Source: Megalobrama amblycephala
Taxonomy: Eukaryota; Chordata; Actinopteri; Cypriniformes; Xenocyprididae
Length of the DNA stretch: 64,000 nt
Direction: 5' to 3'
Assembly: GCF_018812025.1 (NCBI RefSeq)
Contig: NC_063051.1
Location: forward strand, 62,001-126,000
Shown here piece by piece: positions 23,255-35,100 of this stretch. The position numbers and the translations under genes are program-made. The notes beneath the pieces are model-generated. The model worked only from the letters and a program-made list of their open reading frames with translations. It had not been told where the DNA came from and did not search any database. Each line of letters starts with the position of its first letter. The stretch's first letter is position 1.

Positions 23255-26138
23255 TTTAATCATACAAATGTTCAATTATACATACAGGAAAAGGCTTTTC
23301 ATATTTTCTCTCTTTCACTGTGCTATCATAGGACTCTATGCAAACTCTCCGCTCAGTCATACACCATGCCACAGTGCAGAAAACCCAACAGATCTAACAG
23401 AAAAAAAAGAAATCAGAAAAAAGACAATAACGCAGCAATGAATCAATCACACTTCTCACATGCATAAGCAACACCCCCCACCCCCCTCCCCCTTCCCCAA
23501 AACAAAAAAGAGAAAGAAAGAAAAATCCAGAGTGTAATTATAAATCGGAAGGAGACTGTGAAGTGTGCAGCGCTTGGGATGAGGACATTCACAAAGAACA
23601 GCTCAAAGGAAGACTTGACTGATGAAGCGGTGACATCTTCCAATGAGCTGTTTATGGGCCGAGCACTAGGAGAAACGTCAGTGTTGTTCTGTCCTTACGG
23701 CAACATGAATGGCGACCAGTTTCAGAACATTAACTTCTTCTATGCTTCAACTGTGAGTGCAACTTTTTGGAATACAGAAGGGACTGTCCCTTAAAACACT
23801 GCATAGATCATTTGCAATGTAAGAGTGAAGCCACAGTAATTCTAGAAATTTGGACACAATGTCAGTATCCGTTAATGTCGAAATCTTCCAGGTGCATAGA
23901 ATTGGGGTGAAACAGACAAGAATCGCCTGACGCATTAAATTTAACAGGACATGCTGACGCTAATCTCTTTTTTCCTTGACATAAAGGTCAATTTGGACTC
24001 ATTGATTTGCATACTGCTTGAGGACACCGGGGAATTTGTTTAAACGTTTCCATCTTAGTAAACGGACAAATAAAGAAAAACATTATAGGAGACTGTTGTT
24101 AACGTTTTATGTTTTATAACTTGCCTATCCATTGCAGCAAAACAGAAAATGGTGAGTAAAACGGCCTTTCAGATATATTTAGCGAGATATAAACATCCAA
24201 GAAGCTTTCCATCATACCAAACACAGAGGCACGATTTAAACCAAATAAATTCCACAAAAATTCTTTATGCATTAAAATATTATTTGGAGCTTTCCAGCTC
24301 AAAATTTACCATTTCAACATTTAGCAACATCTCAAGAGAATACAATTTAAAAGATTATTTTTGGTTAAATGCAGGCGCTACCACAGAAAATAATCGGTAC
24401 CTTCGTAAAACAGAAAAAGAGAAAAGAAAAAACAAAAAAAAATGTGTATAGGGAAATGCCCATACAACAGAAGTAGTGCACTTGCCACATAGACTTCGAT
24501 TGTAGGCACATAAATGTCAATGCATTTTCAATTCAGAGAGGTACAAATCGCAATTTCCTGTCAATGGAGCACAACTTGCATTTAACCCAGAATATTCCTT
24601 TAAAATGAACTCATTCTCACACTTTCCCTCATTAAAACACCCTCAGCTCATTTAAAAAAAGCTTAATACCATCGCAGGTCTAGGTGAACGGCAGAAATGT
24701 ATGATCGGGAACATAAATCAATGATGTGCTTGTGAACTCTTAGGTCAGTAAACAAGGGAACCAAAGCCACATCTGCTTACTATCAATTCTGATGGATTGT
24801 GTCATCACGAGTGGAAACCAACATCAGCACTCAATAACTCCAGAAAAACATCAATGTAAACAAATATGACAACAGCAACAAGATAGTAAGGGCATCTCTG
24901 ACAACAGCTATGACTTGACCTGTAGTGGCAGTACAGATGTATACTTCAATATGATGAGACATTACGTGCTCATGTACGCTGTACAGGTTGCTGGGTTTTT
25001 TAGTGAATCCAGAGCAGGTTTCAATAGCAATTACAAGTGGCTGGCAAAGGACCATATGAAATCTTTGTTGTTTCTACCAATTACATTTAACCTCCAAGTA
25101 GGCACATTGACCTTTCTTTTTTCTTTTTACTTGAAACGGTTCAGTTTGTGAAGTAAAAGTCAAAGAACATTGATGAAAAAAATTATAAAACTACTTGACA
25201 GGCATTAATTCTTCATTCATTTGTTGATGGCTTTTGTGCATGGCTGAAACACTCAGTCGCACACATATTCAGATGACTCTCACAAACCTGTCAAGAACAA
25301 ATCCCAGTCATATTTCACTGCAAAATCAAAAGGAAGAAATGAGAAATGATACTTTGCATAAAGAAAACAAAGCCTGTTATTAGGACCATTAAGTTTTCCT
25401 TCATTGTGACATTATTTTCATGGTATTTAATCATTTGTTATAATGCAAATATTTTTATATTATTTAAATATCGAAAGTATTTATACATTGTTGTACATTA
25501 ATTGGTTGTATTTCAATTAGGCTAACTAAAAAAAAAAAAAACAGTGCAAGTACATTTAAAAGAAATGTAATACAATCATTTAAAAAGGTGAGAACAATGG
25601 GAATTACAGAAATATAATTGTCCGTATTTAATACGGTAATTTGGTGGAAAACGTGCTTAATTGTCATCAAAATAATGCCATGAAGCAAAATATCTTGCAC
25701 GTCCTAAAAGCAGGCGTTATTTTCTTTAAGCGAAATATGGTTTTCTATTGATTTTGGGGTGATATGACTTGGATTCTCTCGTTCATTCATCCACTCGCCC
25801 TGCCTCTCTTTCTCTTACGCATTCGTGCACTCACACATCTGAATTTACTGCTGTAATGTGACAATACAGATCAGAAAAAACGGTGTATTTTTCATTATAT
25901 CTCTTTAGAATTTCTAGCACTCGTCTAAATCTAGCATTCACACATGCGTAACACAGGTGTTGCTTCAATATTGATTTGGAGCCAAACAGATTTGTCCACA
26001 CATTTATGTGATGTTGTGATGCATCGGGGGAGAGGGAGGGTCACCAAGTCTTTAGAGTAAATCTGTTCCTCCTCTCACTGAACCCCTGAAAAGGGCAAAA
26101 GCAGCAGCTCCGATGAGCTACCGGATGGTTTCTGTATC
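23255..26138 (-). other. ilrun: Probable ILRUN 3' UTR
   Basis: Begins directly after the ILRUN stop codon and, unlike almost every other 3 kb of this window, contains no recognisable transposon or minisatellite. A minus-strand ATTAAA hexamer at 23255-23260 could end the transcript, giving a UTR of about 2.9 kb; long 3' UTRs are usual for this gene. The end point is a guess, and other hexamers exist further left. Confidence 0.4.
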
Positions 26139-26174
26139 TTAAGACTGTCCAAACGGGAAGGGTCCATTAATGCC
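26139..26174 (-). CDS. ilrun: ILRUN exon 5 (C-terminus)
   Basis: Acceptor TTCCCAG followed by 11 codons GINGPFPFGQS and TAA (26141-26139). The conserved closing GPxPFGQS identifies the true end of the protein. Without it the exon-4 frame would read through its donor into a spurious tail ending VCLPFVVFH. Intron 4, 5.6 kb, is the largest in the gene. Confidence 0.95.
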   Translation of the reverse strand, partial: GINGPFPFGQS

Positions 26175-29100
26175 CTGGGAATAAACAGAAAGAGTGAGAT
26201 AAAACTCTGTCAAAACAAGATCAATTGTCATTAGATTTTTAAACATTAGATTTTTTTTTTTACAACAAATGGCACTTGAATACTAGGACACTGCTATACA
26301 GTTGCTAGGGTGTTTTGACTGATACACTCCAAATAAAAAGAGCACCAAGTTTCTGGCTCAGGTCCCTCCAATGTAAGTCAACTATGGGATTCATAATAAT
26401 ATTACCACATAGATTAATATTTAGGGTTAAGGGCATAGGCGCAGTTTCCGGAAATGGCGACATTTTCCATTCATTTTAACCAATCAAAAATTCAGGAACT
26501 TCTCTGATTGGTGGTCAACTACCTGATGCAAAAGTTTGTGCTTTTTGTTTTTGCACAGTGATAAATTGCATTTTTAAGGGGTCATGACATGAGAAATCAT
26601 ATTTGAGTTGATCTTTTGACATAAAAGAGGTATTTTTACCATTAAAACATCCTGCAAGTTTCAGAGCTTAAATGAAAATTCTGTCATTAATTACTCACCG
26701 TCATGTCGTTCCATACTCGTAAGACCTTTGTTCATCTTCGGAACACAAATTAAGATATTTTTGATGAAATCCGAGGATCTGATCCACACATAAGCAGCAA
26801 CGTCATTGCACCTTTTGACGTCCAGAAAAAAAAGTAAGTCTCATCACTTCATAACATTAAGGTTGAACCACTGTAGTCATGTTGACTATTTTAACCATGT
26901 TTTCATCTACCTTTCTGGATGTCAAAAGGTGCAATGACGTTGCTGCCTATGTGTGGATCAGATACCGTCAGATGGATTTCATCAAAAATATCTTAATTTG
27001 TGTTACTAAGATGAACGAAGGTCTTACGGGTGTGGAATGACATGAGGGAGAGTAATTAATGACAGAAACTTCATTTTTGGGTGAACTAACCCTTTAAAAC
27101 ATTGTCATTATAAACAAAGCATTTATTTAATCAAGCTCTAAAAATGGCTCGTTTTGATATTGGGTGACCTGTGACATCTGCATACGACTGCCTCCAGAGA
27201 AAGACATTGACAAACAGTTGTACTACATCACACCATAGGCCCGCCCACTGGAGTTCAGTCGCTTAATGGCTGACATTTGCCTACACTGGATGCGAGCGTC
27301 ACATCAAAAGCAAAAAGAAGCCTTTATAATCACTGACGCTGTATGGACACAGTATACAGTATTCTGTCGACAACAGGACAAATGGAAGAGTGAAAGAACA
27401 TTTGCTTTGATGCTTCCAGGTTAAACAGTTTTTTTGGGTCTCTATATAGACTTCAGAAGGATCTCAGCGTTGGAAACAAGTGGATGGTTTATTTTAATGG
27501 CTTCCCGGATTGTGTCTGAGGATTATGTTTGTTCGGAGCATTTCATTTTATGTACATAGCGTAATGAGACATTTGTTGATAGATGAAGCAGTCAGTTGTA
27601 TTTGATCTGACAGCAGCTGAAACACAAACAGTAAGTAAAGGATTTCATAATGCTTTTTCTGCAAATGACGGTTTTATATGGATAATGTTTTTAAAACACT
27701 CAAGTGCAATAGCGAGTGGGCGTTCATACGGTTTCCTATACAATGACGTTAGCCAATCATAACAGTGGCCATTTACTGACAAGCCTTAAAAGGAGCCGCC
27801 CCTTAAAAAGAAGTCATTTCAGACAGAGGGTCAGAATTAAGGTAGAAAATAATTTGTACATGTTTTGTTGTTTTTCTTGTGTGAAAAAAAAAAAAAAAAA
27901 ATCCATGTCATGACCCCTCATTAACTCCAAAATCATCAGGTATATCAGCGTGAGATCGGCTCATGGAAAGAATGCGTTTGTTTTTTGGCAACATATTTGC
28001 AGTCCGTGTGTTTCTCTTTGCGAGACACAAATAAGTTTTGAGTAATGAATTCATTAAGTGCACCATTGCATGAAGTTGAAGCCAGCACCAACACCAATTA
28101 ATTATTGAGTAATGAGCATGGTAAAATGTTTCAAGGGGCATTTGTTGCGTATGTCTATGTGTCACCTTGCTTAGCCCAGTTATCATTTGCTCATGGGAAA
28201 AAAGGTGAATAAAGATGTGTTTACATTTGGTTTGTAATGTATTTGCACACAAAACTTGTTTCTTTTCTCTGGGAAACATAAATCGGCGGCTATTGTTAAA
28301 GTCCCCGTGAACCGCAAGTTGCAACCGACTTTACTTCGGTGTTTTGACATTTCCAAGTGAAACAGAATATTGAATAGAGGATGAGGTTTTACTTTAGTGC
28401 ACCTTCGCTTCATCCCTCATTCATAGCAGACTGACGGTTGGAGGGGAGTGGTTAAGGATATTCAACCCAAGCCATCAAACTAATGTCCTCAGAGAAGGAA
28501 CGCCATTCCAGAGCGGAAGCAAATTGAGATTCTGATATAAGATTACCACGAAAAACAATTTTTTTCCCTTTGTATCAAGTTTCACGGATTAATCGTTCAC
28601 CTCAAGACTAGTAATGTGTGCTAACAAAGTAAATAGGGTCAATTTTGATTTCATGACGCCTTTGAGGGTTTGTTCAAATATGATGAGCAATGTATGAGTT
28701 ATGACAGTGCAACACCGAGTTTTACATAAATATTTGACCCTCTGGTTGTTGTTAAAGGGATAGATCACCAACAAATGAAAATTGTGTCATCATTTACTCA
28801 CCTTCAAGTTGTTCCAAACCTACATGAATTTATTTCATCTGCAGAACACAAAAGATGATATTTTGAAGAAAGCGGGTAACCAAACAGTTGATGGACCCCA
28901 TTCACTTCAATGTGGACCATTAACTGTTTGGTTACTGACATTCTTCAAAATATCTTCTTTGTGTTCAGCAGAAGAAAGAAACTCAGGTTTGGAACAATTT
29001 GACGGCGAGTAAATGATGACAATTTTCATTTTGGGTGAACTATCCCTTTAAGGCAAATAGTCTCTAACTCAAAAAATCAATACTAGATTTCCAACATTAC

Positions 29101-32100
29101 ACCGCTATGGGTTGGTTTGGTTGTTAGTAATTTGTGAGATTTCAACTGTAACTTATTCCACTGGTTAATGACATTTCTGCATCAGCTCACATGCTTGCTT
29201 GGAACTCCATCTTGTGGCTGAGAGGCAAAGTTTTACCCCCTCAAGGGCCAATTAAACAGCCTCTCATTCACAGATGTCAACCCTGCAGTTAACACATCAA
29301 GGCCAAATTCAGAACAAAAAGCTTCTACATGGGGCTGGGAGACAAAGCATTCAGTATTTTCAGCCAAATGACATTTGATATACATCTCAAAATCAATTTA
29401 TGAAATGGCTTAAATAGTGTTTTTTAGGGAACAAACCAAATAGCCATTGATAGCAAGCAGATTCAATACAGAAAATGTGAATATTAAGTTAAAATAATCA
29501 GTGCATGTTTTCCAGATTTCACTAAATGAACACTGGAAGAGTAATATTAATTAATTTGAATTTAAATGCACCAATATAACAATACAAAAATCAAAGCAAT
29601 ATTTACCTACATATATTATATGTTAAAAAATATAATGCGTAATTAACATTTTTGAGGGAATCGGAGTTATAATATTCATTGAAATGAACAGCTTAAATGG
29701 ATTCACAGACATTAATCAAATTGATCAACTCTAACACTACGTTTTTAAAACCGAGACAGTATTAAAACAGTCACAAGACATGCAAAATTAGTCTAATGAC
29801 AGCCTTTACTTAATGGCCAATTAAAATGGGCACTAAAACCACTGGTAGCAATAAGATCGCAAATATATCATGAATATTTCCGAGTGCTACTTCAACATAT
29901 GATTTTCTTTCACAAGGACAGCTGCATTTTGTTGTTTTAAAGACCTTTAGGTGTGTCTGAAAACAATCTCTTTGGTATGGTGCTAATCATCCACACAGGT
30001 CACAAGTCAGCAGAGAGCCAATCAGTACTTTCTGGCTATCTGGATAGAAATTTAGTACAGGTTTTTCCAGTATTCCAAGGAAAACGTACTAGAATATGCT
30101 GTTGGTCGGGTCAGGAACTATTTCAACAGTCTATTTCTAGCAATTCTTAATCAAAATGTTCATGCTGTGGCATTATTCACTTAATCATATAATACAATAA
30201 ATATCGCTATTTATATTGGTGCAGTAAAATTAAGTTACTACATTAAACATATGCTTGGCTACAATGAGTGTTTAGTCAAAATAATTGAAGAAAAAAAATT
30301 CAACCACAAAAATCACCCTTTCAGGACATTTCAAAGCAACTACATAAACAGAATAAAGATACAAATTAAATCGTCAAAAGGCTGAAACTGTTTTAGCTGT
30401 ATCTCCCAGCTTCAGTATCACATGTGTGCGGAATGAGGAAAGGTGTAACCAAACACGGTGAATCATCACAATGTGCTTTTCTTTGGTTAGATGTCACAAA
30501 ACAGGGCAGGGAACAGAAAGGTGACGCGCTGTTGTTAAGTGACCTTCTATGCTAATAGATCAGATGGCGGTCAGCACATTGAGAGCTTTCCAGTACAGAC
30601 TTTTGGCATGAAAGGAAGATTTTGGGAGGGTGTCAAAAAACCTGCTGAGTGTTTCATCTTGGTTTTCAAACTGAATCTTGTGCTGGATGCATTGTGACCT
30701 ATTAACTTACCTTTAGGAAAAAGCTCCTCATTTAATGAACATTTATATCAGGTTCACAGCATTAGACTGTTGAGCTTGTACTCATCAGGTTAGTCAAAAG
30801 TATTTGTAATCACTCATTATTCTGACAGCTGGGTGATAAACTGAACATTCATAATATATCTGCAACGATTTTGTTGCCAATAAACACAGCTATTTAAAAA
30901 GTTTGGGATCAGTATGATTTTTAAAATACCTTTTAACAAAAAGTCTCTTAAATCTCACTAAGGCAGCATTTATTTTTATCAATAATACAGTAAAAAAATA
31001 GTAATATTGTGAAATATTATAACAATTTAAAATAACTTTTCTACTTAAATGTATTTTAAAATGTAATTTATTATTGTGATCAAAGCTGAATTTTCAACAT
31101 CATTACTCCAGTCTTCAGTGTCACATGATCCTTCAGAAATCATTCTAATATGCTGATTTGCTGCTCAAGAAACATTTCTGATTTTTATCAATGTTGAAAA
31201 CAGTTGTGCTGCTTCATATTTTTGTGGAAACCGCGATACATTTTTTATTTATGATTCTTTGATGTATAGAAAGCTCAAAAGAACAGAATTAATTTGAAAT
31301 AGAAATCTTTATATATTATAAATGTATTTACTATTAATTTTGATCAGTTAATGGGTCTTTGCTGAATAAATGTATCAATTTATTTCAAAAAGAAAAATCT
31401 TACTGACCCCAAATATTTGAATGGTACTATAAATATAAGCATCACTGTAAATATTTTAATCATTTTAACTGGCGAATGACTGTAAAGATCATACCATTAG
31501 ACTAATTTGACAGTCTCTCCTTCTTGGGACTCAGGAGTGCATTAAGAGGGATTTAATTTATTTTTATTGCCATTTCAGCAAAGATTAAATTCATGGCAAG
31601 AATTTAAAAAAATGTTACCACATTGCAATAACGAGAGATTATTAATAGCACCCCTGTTAAACAATGGGAGTAAAAATGCCAGTAAAGTTCATAACAGTCA
31701 GTCGGTTCAAAAACCATCACCCAGCCATATTCACACCCCATTATCATGCTAATCTTCATTCAACTCAATGAAACACTACAAATGGCAAACATACCTGGCT
31801 GTAAGTCACTACTGATAAGTTGTTTTGGAGACCATTTGGTGTAATATTTACAGAGCTGTGATTGAGTCCATTTTGATCTTGCTGAATGGAGTCCAGTGGG
31901 GCCTCCCAGGGGCCCCCGGGGTCTTTTAGATTATCCTCATTGGTGTCCTGCTTGTTCTTCTGTGGTGAGGCGAAAGGGTTGAAGCCTCCCTCCACACTGC
32001 GGTGTGGCTGCGTGTTGAACTCCGTCTCAAAGGAGGATAACTGCTGTGTGACGCCCAGCAGGCCTCCCTCTTCCACACTCAAGATCACCCAGATCACATC

Positions 32101-35100
32101 TGCAAAACAAGTGGAGTGAGGTGAGCCACGCATCCTTCAGGTCACCAAAGTTGGTTGTAGAAACTCAGAACTTGCAGAACTAATGCTCTGAATAACATGT
32201 TATGAGACATTTTATTTCATGACAACGATATACATTGATATAAGTGATAATCGTCTGCAAGTTGTGCATTAAACGATATTAATGCACGAAGTGGAGGCAA
32301 AGAACCACTTGACATGAAGCAGAGTGCATTCAAATCGTTTAATGCACAGCTAGCCATGGATTATCCCACTTATACCAAGTTTGCAGCATGAAATTTGACT
32401 GGAAGGGTTAAAACGGCGGTTATTTTCGTCAGCTACGACTCGTTAGATCTAGCATTCTGTCCGCTTTAAATCAGACACAGAGATCAAGTAGTGCGGTAAG
32501 GTTACACTTATTTGATTGACTTATAACATTGAGTTGAATGAATTAGTCTATGGAGAGAGAAAGGGAGAGAGATGTGCATGTGAATTACCTGTATCTGTTC
32601 AGCATCTCTCTAGCAATGAAGTTGTAAGTTGAATTACTTCAAAAACAGCGACGTTACCACCTTCTTGCTGAGCAGTATAATGTAGCGATTCAGTAGCGGA
32701 GCTAATTTATTAATAAAAGTTACGGGGCACACCTTCCAGCCAATCAGAATCGAGTATTCAGACAGACCATGGTATAAATCACAATATACACAAAAAAATT
32801 TGCTGTAGAAACAATTTTCACTCAGAAATTGCTAGAAAATTTCACAATTAATTACAAAAAAATGGCAAGTAACATTGAATTAAATGTGAAATTTTTAAGG
32901 AGATAGACTGAAATAGTATTTTCTTGTAAAACGTGCTCCAATAATCTTTGAAAAATAATGTAGTTACAGTGTAGTTATTTTTGTAATTAAAAAAAGAATG
33001 AAGCAAATAAAAAAATAAAAAAATAGGACAAATACAATAAAACAAAGATACAAATTAAAGTTCTTCATGTACAGTAGGTTTATTTAACAACTGAATGATT
33101 AAATGTAAAAATAAAACACTGCATAGTCTTCACTGTATAAATTACATATAAATTAATCCTGGTTAAAGCTACAAAAGTTACACAGACAGCAGCAGCATAT
33201 TAGTCACTTTAAGAACGCACGGATCCAATATACTGATACACATGCGTTTCCTTTGTCAAATTCTTACATTCAATTAAGACAAAACTGACAGTGTTTACAA
33301 TGATACTCGCCAAGATGGGTATTTTGGTATATATATTTGTGTGCATTTCTCTGGTCAAAACACGAAAGAGAACTCAAATCGGTATTAGTGCAAACTGAGT
33401 TTTCTTTCGCATCCTCTTGCACTTGAATGGTTTAATTGGAAAGACATAAAAACACAGTATGCAGAAAGAAAATCATGAGGATGACTAAATGACCAGTGTT
33501 TTCATTTTTTGGGGAACTATCCCTTTAAAATTGTCATTGCATAACATTTCACAATTTTTTAAACAATAGTTGTTTCTTTAGCTCATTGTCGTGAAAACAT
33601 TGACTGTTACTTTTATCGTTTGCGTCTCACCTCCGTAGAATAGTCCGGTGGCTGTGCACATTCTCCACTGACCCTGATACATGCCAGGAACGGCTGGACT
33701 GCGCATCTGCACACTCACGTCTGAGATCTCCTGCGGATCCAGAGACCGCACCATCACCATGTTCACATGACCAAACTGATCCCCGCCAACATACTTCAGA
33801 CACACACCTGGGGGCCACGACTCTGTACCTGCAATGCACAAAGACAGGAATGACATTAGGATTTAATTTGAGGCGGCTAGATTACCAATGCATAAAGAAG
33901 CAAAAGTATTCATAAAGCGTTAAAGTTTTTGCTCACCCAAAACTGGTTTGGAATGATATGATGACAAGTAATTAATGACAATTTTAATTTTTGGGTGCAC
34001 TATTCCTGTAATGGCGCTTTTCCACTGAGTGGAACAACTCGACTCGGTTCGGTTCGGTTCAGTTCGGTATGGCTCGCTTACTTTCGGTTTGCTTTTCCAC
34101 TGCAGTTTAGTTCAAAATGGGAGGCATTATAGACTGATCGTTATATTTGCGCCACCTTTACTCTCGTGGATCCACTCCTCGGCTACCAACAAGTCACTTC
34201 GTGTACTGACCATAATACAGCCATTTCTTTTATCAAGTTCTGTGCGATGGTCATTTAAAGCAAGTAATTAAAAAAAAAGTCGCATGAACAAATGATACTG
34301 TGGTGGCTGTTGCTAACTATTTAAATCTAGCGTGTTTGGTGTCTCGTGTTTCAAATCCAGTGACGCTAGTAGTGACGATTCTCTCTGACCAATCAGTGAT
34401 CTGCAGTGTTTACACGTCACATATAGTATCAGTTCAGCTCGCTTGGAACCTCCATCGAGGTTGTACTATTAAAGCAAGCTGTACCGAGCCATCCCATGCA
34501 GCGGAAAAGTGACAAAAAGTGATCCGTACCGAGCCGTACCATACAGTGGAAAAGCGCCTTAAGTAAAAAGGAAAAATAAACCTATCAAATTAAGCAATAT
34601 AAACAAGAAATAAAATAAATTAATCATGGTTTATTACAGTGCAAAACGACCATTAAACACACAAGGAAAAACACAAACATTTCTTTTGGACATATGTTAT
34701 ATTACGATTCCACTATAAAGGAATATTTAAAGGGTTAGTTCACCCAAAAATTAAAATTCTGTAATTAATTACTCACCCTCATGTCGTTCCACACTCATAA
34801 GACCTTTGTTCATCTTCGAAACACAAATTAAGATATTTTTGATGAAATCCGAGAGCTTTTTGACCACTTTCAAGGCCCAGAAAGGTAGTAAAGACATCGT
34901 TAAAATAGTCCACGTGACTACAGTGGTTCAACCTTAATTTTATGAAGCAACGAGAATACTTTTTGTGTGCAAAAATCTAATAAAAATAACGACTTTATTC
35001 AACAATTTCATCTCTTCCTTGTCATTCTCCTACACTGTCATCCTACGTCAGCATCTCATGTGTGCTCACGTGAACAGCATCGACCAATACTGAGCTGGCA

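Noticed and set aside
31765..32133. Single-exon ILRUN-like protein of 122 residues
   Set aside because: It is exon 4 read through its acceptor and donor; the extra ends (MRGSPHSTCFA and VCLPFVVFH) are intronic.
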